A stretch of DNA of 64,000 nt from Ilyomonas sp965247435 (GTDB lineage: Bacteria; Bacteroidota; Bacteroidia; Chitinophagales; Chitinophagaceae): positions 868,001-932,000 of the forward strand of contig OZ252019.1 in the NCBI GenBank assembly GCA_965247435.1, given 5' to 3'. Of the stretch, positions 18,031 to 26,422 are shown piece after piece (the stretch's first letter is position 1; each line of letters opens with the position of its first letter). The translations under genes were made by a program, and so were the position numbers. The notes under the pieces are model-generated. The model made no database searches and was not told the DNA's origin. It worked only from the letters and a program-made list of their open reading frames with translations.

Positions 18031-18097
18031 ATCGGTTGCAGGTTGCGGATTGCTTGCTATCGGTTGAATGCTATTTGAAATAAAAGCACAAGTAGCC

Positions 18098-18314
18098 CGT
18101 CATTCCGCAAATGCCGCCAATTTGATGTTCCACTACTTTGGTCTATGCGGCGGCTTTGTGCGGAATCTGTGGGCTGATTTATTTGGAAATATTTATTGAA
18201 TTTAGTTATGTGAAACATACAATGATTTTACTACCGTCTGCAGATTCCGCACAAAGCCGCCATTAAATTGATTGTATTTAAGTCTTCTAACCGGCGGCAA
18301 TTGCGGAATGACGG
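18098..18314. repeat. nested inverted repeat (two arms of about 73 nt) between narK and nitrate reductase gene
   Basis: Arm 18098-18170 is matched in reverse by about 18240-18314. The outer 22 nt pair with one mismatch, starting CCGTCATTCCGCA, and the inner 21 nt (GGCGGCTTTGTGCGGAATCTG on the left, split here by role) pair exactly, while the middle of each arm is diverged. Each arm is itself partly palindromic (ATTCCGCA...GCCGCC against GGCGGC...TGCGGAAT). This is the layout of a REP doublet. It fills most of the 355-bp gap; no gene is seen there. Confidence 0.75.
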
Positions 18315-18385
18315 ATTGGCTCCAAAACCGGGAAACTAATGACTCTTAACCCGCAACCCGTAACGAACCGACTAAACTTCTTCTC

Positions 18386-21300
18386 ATGTCAACGGCTTTT
18401 AAAACGACTTGTTGTTATTGCGGCGTAGGCTGTGGCGTGGTAGTGCATAAGGAGCGCAATGGCAGCCTGCACGTAGAAGGCGATGCAGACCACCCGGTGA
18501 ATAAAGGCATGTTGTGCAGCAAAGGGATGAACCTGCATTACACCGTAATGGATACGGGCGACCGCCTGCTGTATCCTCAAATGCGATATGCCAAAACGAT
18601 GCAACGGCAGCGTGTATCGTGGGCTGCGGCACTACAAAGAACGGCGGCTGTTTTTAAAACTTTCATCCAAAAATATGGTCCGGATTCCGTAGCGTTTTAT
18701 GCATCGGGGCAATGCCTTACCGAAGAGTATTATGTAGTGAACAAACTAATGAAAGGCTTTATTGGCAGCAATAATATAGACACCAATTCGCGCCTGTGCA
18801 TGAGCAGCGCAGTTACCGCTTACAAGATGAGTTTGGGCGAAGACAGCGTGCCGGTGAGTTATGATGATATTGAACTTGCCGATTGCCTGTTTGTTGCCGG
18901 CGCTAATCCTGCGTGGTGCCATCCTATTATCTGGCGACGCGTGGAAGCGGCAAGAGCAGCCCATCCGGATTTAAAAATAATTGTAAGCGATCCGCGCAGC
19001 ACGCAAACCTGTGCGTATGCCGATGTGCATTTGCAACTGAAACCGGGCACCGATGTGGTGCTGCATCATGCATTGGGAAGACTATTGTTGGAAGAAGGCG
19101 CCATTGATATTCATTTCATAAAAAACCACACCGAAAGCTTTGAGGAATACAAACAAAAGGTAATGCAGCGAACCATTGCAGAAGCTTGCGCCATCTGTGA
19201 TATTCCGGAAGAAAAGTTGCGCGAAGCAGCGGCTTATATAGCTAAGGCAAAAGGCTTTATTACGATGTGGACAATGGGCTTAAACCAAAGTGTGATCGGT
19301 GTAAATAAGAATCTGAGTTTGATTAATTTAAACCTCATCACCGGTCATATCGGCAAGCCGGGCAGCGGTCCGTTTTCCTTAACCGGTCAGCCCAATGCAA
19401 TGGGCGGCAGGGAAGTAGGCGGCATGGCAACGATGCTGCCGGCACACCGCAATTTATCGAGCGAATCAGACCGTGTTTTCATGCAACAGTTTTGGGGTGG
19501 AACGGCTATCAATTCAAAGCCTGGACTGACGGCTACAGAAATGTTTGAAGCTTTGGAAGACGGACGTTTGAAAGCGATATGGATTATGGGCACTAATCCT
19601 TTGGTAAGCTTGCCGGATGTGCGCAAAGCTGAAGCCGCTTTGCAAAAAGCAAAATTTGTGGTGGTGCAAGAGGTAAGTAACAAGCCTGAAACTTTGCAAT
19701 ATGCCGATGTGGTATTGCCTGCTGCTGCCTGGGCAGAAAAAGAAGGCACGATGACGAATGCCGAGCGGCGTATCACTCATTTAAGCAAGATTGTGGATGC
19801 GCCCGGCGAAGCCCTGCCGGATGCGGAAATCATTTGCCGCTTTGCGAAAGCAATGGGTTATCATGGGTTTGATTATAACAACTTTTCAGAGATCTACGAT
19901 GAACATTGCCGCTCTACCAAAGACACCAATATTGACATCAGTGGTTTGAGTTATGAAGTATTAAAAGAAGCCCGCAGTATTCAATACCCCTACAAAGAAG
20001 ATAAGCAGGAAACACCGCGTTTATTTACGAACAAGCAGTTTTATACGCCATCCAAAAAAGCCATTATCCATGCGGTAGATGATGAGAACGAATCGGAGCC
20101 GGCGACAGAAGATTTACCCCTGATTCTAACTACCGGGCGCATCCGTGACCAATGGCATACCATGACCAAAACGGGTAAGGTAAGCAAGCTGAAAAAGCAT
20201 ATAACACAATCATTCCTGGAAATACATCCCGATGATGCAGCAGAGCGCCGGATTGAAGAAAATGATTTAGTGGAAATAACGAACAATCGCGGTACTGTGC
20301 GGGTAAAGGCAAAGCTTACGCAAGACATAAAAAAAGGCGTTGTTTTCTTACCGATGCATTGGGGTAAAATATTGAACTCCGACTTAAACAGGGCGAATAA
20401 TCTCACCAATAATTTATCAGATCCAAAAAGCAAACAGCCTGATTTTAAATATGCCGCTGTACAGGTTCAGCTATATAAAAAACGCAAGCAGAAGATAATT
20501 GTTATTGGTGCCGGCGCAGGCGCTTTTGGCTTTGTAAAAAGTTATCGTGCGTTGAATACAACGGACGAAATAGCCATCTTCAGCAAAGAAGATTTTCCTT
20601 TTTACAACCGCGTGATGCTGCCCGATTATATCAGCGGTGCACAAGAATGGAAGCAGTTGGTAAAGATGAAGGGAGAAGAAGAAAAAGGCTATGGCATTAC
20701 CTTGCATCGCGGCATCTCCATTAAACATATTGACAGCGCAAACAAACTACTCACAGACAGCGAAGGCACGCTGCATCCTTATGATGTGCTGATTATGGCA
20801 ACCGGCAGCCGTCCGGCTATGCTGAAAGACCTGCCCAACATGCGCGGCGTGTTTACGATGCGCAGCCGCGTGGATGCCGACAACTTCAAAGCGCATGTGC
20901 AACCTGCTAATGGCAAAGTAATAATTGTCGGCGCCGGTTTGCTGGGCATTGAAATGGCGGCTTCGCTGCGCGAAATGGACGTGGAGGTTTGTATCATTCA
21001 ACGTAGTTCTAAACTCATGGACCGGCAGTTGGATGCGGTTGGCAGCCAGTTGTTGCAGGAAGAGTTGTCAGAGAAAGGAATTGATATTTTTTATAACGAT
21101 GAGATAGAACGGTTGCTGGGCAATGACAGCGTGAATGGTGTACGATTGAAGAGTGGCAGAGCGTTAACTTGCCAGGCGCTTATCATAGCTATTGGCACTA
21201 CACCAAATACAGAGCTGGCAAGGCTTTGCGGGCTGCAATGCAAGCGCGGCATCGTGGTGGATGAATACCTTACAACAAGCGATCCGTCTATCTATGCTAT

Positions 21301-21916
21301 TGGCGAAGCAGCAGAATATAAAGGCAATATATATGGCATAACGGCTGCTGCCGAAGAACAGGCAGCCATTGCGGCAAAACATCTCAGCGGCGATATCAGC
21401 CAATATTACGAAGGCTCGCTGATGATGAATATTTTGAAGATGCATGGCACCGATATTTGCTCGCTCGGCATGGCAGAAGCGCCGGCAAATGATGCGGCTT
21501 ATGAAGAAGTGATTTTTATTGATAAAGCCAAACGCTATTATAAAAAGTGCATCATCTGTAAAGATGTAATGGTGGGCGCTATTCTGATAGGTGATAAAAC
21601 GGAATTTTTAGAATTCAAAGACCTCATTCAAAATAAAACAGAGCTTAGCGAAAAGCGGCTGGAGTTATTGCGTTCAGGAAAAAAAGCAGCGCCGGTGTTG
21701 GGTAAATTAATATGCTCGTGCGGCAACGTGGGCGAAGGTAATATTAAGGATAAAATAAAGGAAGGTTGTATTGATTTGAAAATGCTGTGCACTGCTTCCG
21801 GCGCAGGTTTGGGCTGTGGTAGCTGCCGCCCGGAAGTGCAAAAAATACTGGATAAAATGCGGGCAGTAAGTGAAGTTGTGGCTAATGATAACTATGAAGG
21901 CGCGAAGCTTTATTAA
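18386..21916 (+). CDS. assimilatory nitrate reductase: molybdopterin catalytic module fused to flavin NAD(P)H module and BFD domain
   Basis: The protein has 1176 residues. Residues about 1-690 are a NasA/NarB-type molybdopterin oxidoreductase with a [4Fe-4S] motif C9-X2-C12-X3-C16-X27-C44, a conserved Cys in NSRLCMSSA (about 138-140) that likely ligates Mo, and the dinucleotide-binding C-terminal domain (LTTGRIRDQWHTMTKTGK). From about 700 an FAD/NAD(P) oxidoreductase like the N-terminal part of NirB follows (VIGAGAG near 703, VIIVGAGLLGIEMAA near 845). Residues about 1108-1150 form a BFD [2Fe-2S] domain (CSCGNV, later CGSC). Many bacteria use separate catalytic and electron-transfer subunits; here one chain can carry electrons from NAD(P)H to nitrate. 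Confidence 0.92.
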   Translation: MSTAFKTTCCYCGVGCGVVVHKERNGSLHVEGDADHPVNKGMLCSKGMNLHYTVMDTGDRLLYPQMRYAKTMQRQRVSWAAALQRTAAVFKTFIQKYGPDSVAFYASGQCLTEEYYVVNKLMKGFIGSNNIDTNSRLCMSSAVTAYKMSLGEDSVPVSYDDIELADCLFVAGANPAWCHPIIWRRVEAARAAHPDLKIIVSDPRSTQTCAYADVHLQLKPGTDVVLHHALGRLLLEEGAIDIHFIKNHTESFEEYKQKVMQRTIAEACAICDIPEEKLREAAAYIAKAKGFITMWTMGLNQSVIGVNKNLSLINLNLITGHIGKPGSGPFSLTGQPNAMGGREVGGMATMLPAHRNLSSESDRVFMQQFWGGTAINSKPGLTATEMFEALEDGRLKAIWIMGTNPLVSLPDVRKAEAALQKAKFVVVQEVSNKPETLQYADVVLPAAAWAEKEGTMTNAERRITHLSKIVDAPGEALPDAEIICRFAKAMGYHGFDYNNFSEIYDEHCRSTKDTNIDISGLSYEVLKEARSIQYPYKEDKQETPRLFTNKQFYTPSKKAIIHAVDDENESEPATEDLPLILTTGRIRDQWHTMTKTGKVSKLKKHITQSFLEIHPDDAAERRIEENDLVEITNNRGTVRVKAKLTQDIKKGVVFLPMHWGKILNSDLNRANNLTNNLSDPKSKQPDFKYAAVQVQLYKKRKQKIIVIGAGAGAFGFVKSYRALNTTDEIAIFSKEDFPFYNRVMLPDYISGAQEWKQLVKMKGEEEKGYGITLHRGISIKHIDSANKLLTDSEGTLHPYDVLIMATGSRPAMLKDLPNMRGVFTMRSRVDADNFKAHVQPANGKVIIVGAGLLGIEMAASLREMDVEVCIIQRSSKLMDRQLDAVGSQLLQEELSEKGIDIFYNDEIERLLGNDSVNGVRLKSGRALTCQALIIAIGTTPNTELARLCGLQCKRGIVVDEYLTTSDPSIYAIGEAAEYKGNIYGITAAAEEQAAIAAKHLSGDISQYYEGSLMMNILKMHGTDICSLGMAEAPANDAAYEEVIFIDKAKRYYKKCIICKDVMVGAILIGDKTEFLEFKDLIQNKTELSEKRLELLRSGKKAAPVLGKLICSCGNVGEGNIKDKIKEGCIDLKMLCTASGAGLGCGSCRPEVQKILDKMRAVSEVVANDNYEGAKLY

Positions 21917-21995
21917 AGATATTGGGATATTGAGATACCGGGATAATAAGACAACGTAGTGCCTTTGCGTCTTTGCAGTTAAAAACAAGAACATT

Positions 21996-23450
21996 ATGGC
22001 ATCAACACAAACCATACATATCAACTTCAAAGGTGGCATTGTATCGCCCGGATATTTAAAAGAAGTGTTGCTCCTGGCAAAAGAAGCAGGGACTGAATCG
22101 GTGCGTTTTGGCTTACGTCAGCAACTGATAATGGAACTGCCTGCAAGCCGCATGAATGCTTTTGCAACAAGTTGCGAAGCAAAGCATTTACATTTTAAAG
22201 ATAAGAAATATGCAACGCCCAACATAGTAAGTTCTTATGCTGCCGCCGGTATTTTTTCGGGTGATACGTGGCTGCGCGAAGGCGTGTATAAAGATGTGTT
22301 TTACTTATTTAATTTTACACCAAAACTGAAGATTAATATTTGCGATAGCACACAGCAGTTAGCGCCTTATTTTACAGGTCATATCAACTGGATTGCTTCG
22401 CCATCGCTGCACTTCTGGTACCTGTATATACGGTTGCCAAAGACCAGCGTTGCCTTTTGCTGGCGCGAGTTGATTTATACGAATAATATGGCTGTTGTAT
22501 CACAGGAAGCAGAGCGATTAATAACACTTGGAATAAGCAACGAAAATGAACTGCATAAACAACTGAAACAACGACTGTCTTACACTGCCAGACCTATTGA
22601 AAAAGCACTGCCGCTACGCCCGTTTTCATTGCCTTACTACGAAGGATTTAATAAAGACAACAATACCTGGTGGCTGGGTATTTACCGTCGCGAAGAAACA
22701 TTTGCTGTTTCTTTTTTAAAAGACGTATGTGACGTGTGCCTCCAAACGAAGATTGGTGAAGTATATACCACGCCATGGAAAAGCCTTATCGTTAAAGGCA
22801 TTGAAGGGCACCACCGGCACTTGTGGGACAAAGTGCTGGGCCGCTACCGCATTAATGTGCGGCATGCTGCCAACGAGCTCAACTGGCAGGTAGAAAGCGA
22901 AGAAGGCTTGATGCTGAAGCGATTGATCATCCGGCATTTCGATAAAGAAGACGTACGCACGTACGGGCTTTGTTTTGCAGTGCAAACAAAAGCAATGAGC
23001 AGTTTATTCGGCTCTGTTATCATCAGCAAACAAACGGTTAAAAATCCGCACCGTTTAAGGTCGCTCGACCGCTATAATATTTTATATAAAGAAGGTTTCC
23101 ATCCTAACAGTTCAAAACTTGTTCTGTTCAGGGAGAATGTAGCAAAAGATTATCTGGGTACTTACCTCGTTTCGCTGTGCAAGTTTTATTATGAACAGCA
23201 GGCAATAGCTGGCGGCGAGCTGCAGGCTATACCTGGTAACGGCATTGCTGCACCGGCGTCTCCGGCTATACTTTATCAATGTAAAAATTGCTTAACGGTG
23301 TATGACGAAGCGGCCGGCGATGTAGGACAAAACATTGCGCCTGGTGCCGCCTTTAATTTATTGCCTTTAAACTATCAGTGCCCTACCTGTGACGCAGCTA
23401 AAGACGCGTTTGTTGCAGTGAATGAACAAAGCCTGCAGGGTGTTTTTTAA
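21996..23450 (+). CDS. rubredoxin-tailed protein with sulfite/nitrite reductase ferredoxin-like N-domain
   Basis: The protein has 484 residues. The N-terminal about 70 residues (FKGGIVSPGYLKEVL, then SVRFGLRQQLIME) look like the ferredoxin-like half domain of sulfite/nitrite reductases. The C-terminus is a rubredoxin: YQCKNC at about 428-433 and YQCPTC at about 460-464 would bind one iron. The middle 350 residues are unassigned, although the segment from 230 to 330 may be a second reductase-like half. The siroheme four-Cys set of true reductases is not seen. It starts 79 bp after the nitrate reductase gene, suggesting an electron carrier or assembly partner in nitrate assimilation (inference). 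The spacer contains CCTTTGCGTCTTTGCAGTTA, resembling a common Bacteroidota intergenic repeat. Confidence 0.75.
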   Translation: MASTQTIHINFKGGIVSPGYLKEVLLLAKEAGTESVRFGLRQQLIMELPASRMNAFATSCEAKHLHFKDKKYATPNIVSSYAAAGIFSGDTWLREGVYKDVFYLFNFTPKLKINICDSTQQLAPYFTGHINWIASPSLHFWYLYIRLPKTSVAFCWRELIYTNNMAVVSQEAERLITLGISNENELHKQLKQRLSYTARPIEKALPLRPFSLPYYEGFNKDNNTWWLGIYRREETFAVSFLKDVCDVCLQTKIGEVYTTPWKSLIVKGIEGHHRHLWDKVLGRYRINVRHAANELNWQVESEEGLMLKRLIIRHFDKEDVRTYGLCFAVQTKAMSSLFGSVIISKQTVKNPHRLRSLDRYNILYKEGFHPNSSKLVLFRENVAKDYLGTYLVSLCKFYYEQQAIAGGELQAIPGNGIAAPASPAILYQCKNCLTVYDEAAGDVGQNIAPGAAFNLLPLNYQCPTCDAAKDAFVAVNEQSLQGVF

Positions 23451-23539
23451 ACCGCAATGTAGTAGAAGTGATGGCCGGAGCGACAGAATATAAGGCAAGA
23501 AAGTTCTCCTGGCGCCTTCCTGCCTTAGCGGCTAAAAAA

Positions 23540-24490
23540 TCAATCTTTGCTATGCCGCAATCCTTCTGCTACGCGAAAGATGTGGATGATGTACGGAAAC
23601 AGGGCATCCATTGTTTCCTGCGCGCCGCGTGTGCTGCCGGGCAATGTAAGTACAAGGGTGTTTTTTATAAAGCCTGCCACGCCGCGCGAAAGCATCGCGT
23701 ACGGCGTACGTTCCTGCCCGTAACTGCGCGCCGCTTCCATGATGCCGGGAATGTTTATTTCCAGCAAAGGCTCAATGGCCTGCGGCGTTACATCGCGGCG
23801 ATATAAGCCGGTGCCGCCGGTAAAAATCAGCAGGTTAACGCCGTCTTCACTTAATTGTTTTGCTTTGGTTTGAATAAGCTCTAATTCATCGGGAATGATG
23901 TTGTAAACCGCCGTGTGCAAACCATTTTGCTGTAGTTTTTGTATGATGGCTTTGCCTGCAAAATCCTGTTTGGTGCCCGCTGCTATACTATCGGAACAAA
24001 CTACAACCGCGCAGCGCAGATCTGCTACCGGATAATCGGTGTAATCCATTTTGCCACCCTTCTTTTTTGCTACTTTGATGCTGCTTATTTCTATATTATT
24101 ATCTATTGTTTTCAGCATGTCAAACATAGTAAGCGCAGTAATTGCCGCGCCGTGCATTGCTTCTGCCTCTATACCGGTTCTGCAGATAGCAAGCACTTCT
24201 ACCGTAATGATAATTCGCAGCGCTTCTACCGCATAGCTGATGGCGGTGTATTCAATAGGTATGGGATGGCAATGCGGAATGGCATCGCTGGTTTTTTTTA
24301 CCGCTAATAAACCGGCTGCTTTCGCCATATCAAATACATTGCCTGCCGGCACATCGCCGCTCTGCAAAGCAGCAATCGTTTCCTGCATCGAAACCGTTAC
24401 AACAGCAGTTGCAATGGCCCCGCGCAGGCTGTTTGGCTTATCTGTAATATTCACCATAAACAATAATTCGGAAAGCTCAAATGTAACCAT
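23540..24490 (-). CDS. moaCB: bifunctional molybdenum cofactor biosynthesis protein MoaC/MoaB
   Basis: This 316-residue fusion has MoaC at about 10-160 (VSMQETI, SDAIPHCHPIPIEY, GIEAEAMHGAAITALTMFDM), which helps form cyclic pyranopterin monophosphate. A MoaB/MogA domain follows at about 165-316 (VVVCSDSIAAG, LIFTGGTGLYRRDVTPQA, LPGSTRGAQE) and handles molybdopterin adenylylation. The start may be the Met at codon 12 (24457) rather than 24490. It lies 6 bp after moeA on the same strand and converges on the nitrate reductase genes, which need this cofactor. The other moa genes are not in the window. Confidence 0.93.
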   Translation of the reverse strand: MVTFELSELLFMVNITDKPNSLRGAIATAVVTVSMQETIAALQSGDVPAGNVFDMAKAAGLLAVKKTSDAIPHCHPIPIEYTAISYAVEALRIIITVEVLAICRTGIEAEAMHGAAITALTMFDMLKTIDNNIEISSIKVAKKKGGKMDYTDYPVADLRCAVVVCSDSIAAGTKQDFAGKAIIQKLQQNGLHTAVYNIIPDELELIQTKAKQLSEDGVNLLIFTGGTGLYRRDVTPQAIEPLLEINIPGIMEAARSYGQERTPYAMLSRGVAGFIKNTLVLTLPGSTRGAQETMDALFPYIIHIFRVAEGLRHSKD

Positions 24491-24496
24491 TCCGCC

Positions 24497-25687
24497 TTAC
24501 CAAGCAGGTGGCAATAAATGCACTTCCACCAATTCGCCGGCAGCAACAGCGGTTATATTTTCCGCTAAGAAAACCAGGCAGTTGGCGTACGCAAAAGATT
24601 GGAGCTTGTACGACTCCTGTGCAGGCAAAATATCAACAGCATTACAGGTGCTGATGCCTTTTAAAAACAGCGCTTTGCCCCGCTGCTTGGTAAAGCTTTT
24701 CGTTAACGGAAGGTGCAGCGTTTTGATGGTTGCCGGCATAGCTGCTATTGCGTCTATTGCAGGCACTACATACTCGTACATACAGGTAAGTGTAGCTGCG
24801 GGATTACCAGGCAAACCGAATATCAGTTTGTTTTCTTTTGTACCAAAAAATAATGGCTTGCCGGGTTTTTGCGCTACTTTATACAACACTTCTTTTATTG
24901 CACATCGCTTGGCGGCTTCCGGCACAAAATCATAATCGCCTGCACTGATGCCGCCACTCAGCAATACGATGTGGGCCTGTTGTAAAGACGCCTGCAATGC
25001 CGTTTCTATATCATTAACATCATCTGTTACATAACTTATTTTGCAATGGGTAATGTGCAACTGTTTTAATACCGCTGTTATCGTATAAGTATTTGCATCG
25101 TACACACCGCCGTATTGCAAAGGCGTTCCGGGCTGTACGATCTCTTTACCGGTGATAATGATTGCCACAGTAGGCTTGGGGCGGGCAGGAATTTCTGTAA
25201 TGCCTAAGCTTGCCAAAAAGCCGACTGCAGCAGGTGTAAGCGGCATTCCTTTTTTTAAAGCCAATGCTCCCTGTTGAATTTCGGAGCCGGCGTTTTTTAC
25301 GTTACTGCCTTTTTTAATTTGATTGTCCTGTATAGTGAGTTAGTTGTTTAGCACTAAAACCTTTTCCTGCATCACTACTGTATCAGCCGCCTGCGGAAGG
25401 GGCGCGCCGGTAAAAATGCGCACCGCAGTACGGGGTAACAGTGAAATAAGACTGCCATTACCTGCCTGCACTTCGCCATTGATATAGAGTGTGTTTGAAG
25501 TAATATAATCATCAAAGCAAAAGGCATAGCCGTCCATAGCAGACTGCGCAAAAGAAGGAAGGGAAACAGGCGTGTAGATGTCTTGTGCAACAGAATGCCC
25601 CGCAGCTTGCTGCAAAGAAAGAACAACCGGCAGCAACGGTTGACAGTGTGCTGCAACCAGCGCTTTTGCTTCGTGTACAAAAATCAT
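24497..25687 (-). pseudogene. moeA: molybdopterin molybdenumtransferase moeA interrupted by in-frame TAA
   Basis: Reading from ATG at 25687, the first 115 codons give a good MoeA N-terminus (SAMDGYAF, FTGAPLPQAADTVVMQEKV) and end at a TAA at 25342-25340. The same frame then continues without any shift (LTIQDNQIKKGSNVKNAGSE...) into a normal MoeA remainder with GGISAGDYDFV and FGLPGNPAATLTCMYE, ending at 24497. Only one base change separates this from an intact gene of about 396 codons. MoeA inserts molybdenum into molybdopterin, so loss would silence the nearby nitrate reductase unless another copy exists. A sequence error, a recent nonsense mutation and readthrough all remain possible. Restart at TTG 25264 would give a 255-residue fragment. 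Confidence 0.85.
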
Positions 25688-26422
25688 ATTATAATTTATT
25701 TTTTTGGAGGAATTATGCTTTTGTCAGCCCTTAATCTATCGCTTACCAGTTAGCTGATTTCTTTTCCACAACGAGATTCTGTTTTGTATAGTCAAAAATT
25801 TTGTCTTTATTAATCTAACAGCATCGCTTCTGCTTATTGTTATAGAAATACAGTTTTTTAGTTCTGTACAGATGGGGAGCAATGTTCTAAAATAATGTTA
25901 TTCCGGGGTCAGGTTTTTTTCTTTGTACAGCCTTAGTAGGCCTAAGGTAAGCAGCTATATTTAGAAACTTGTTGTCAATATACCATAAAACATTACTTCC
26001 ATGATTGTCTGCGTAATAATGCGGTTAAATAAGCCTATGGAAAGAAATGTTGCGTAGCAATGCAGCACGTACAGGATTTGTAAAATCATGGTTATAAACG
26101 GTTAAAATAGCATTAGTATATTTTTTTTTTGATGTGTAGTATTGTACCGCTATACCGGCTTCTCACTAATTGCTTGTTTTATGTTTAAATCTGATACTAT
26201 AAATTACTCATTATTCTTGTTTATTCAATTACCGCCATAAGATTATCTTTTTTTTATAACCGCATCGCTTTCTGAAAGCACCTTTAAAATAACTATCCGT
26301 ATGAATTCAACAAACAATACTCCTTCTGCTCCAGGCGCAGTTTACTGAAGCTGTATGCACAAACTTAAACGATTATCGAGCCATCACTCAACAACACTTA
26401 TTAACTAAAAATTTAATTGCAA
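25688..26422. other. gene-free region upstream of susC
   Basis: These 735 AT-rich bases separate divergent moeA and susC. They contain a small inverted repeat CCTTAG/CTAAGG near 25930-25950 and a 15-codon frame at 26301-26348 that I do not trust. The susC promoter must lie here. No sigma factor, anti-sigma factor or hybrid two-component regulator gene is present, although glycan loci often carry one next to susC. Confidence 0.6.

Noticed and set aside
26301..26348. 15-codon frame upstream of susC (MNSTNNTPSAPGAVY)
   Set aside because: Too short, no conserved features, far from susC by 74 bp, and no terminator or attenuator structure that would make it a leader peptide.
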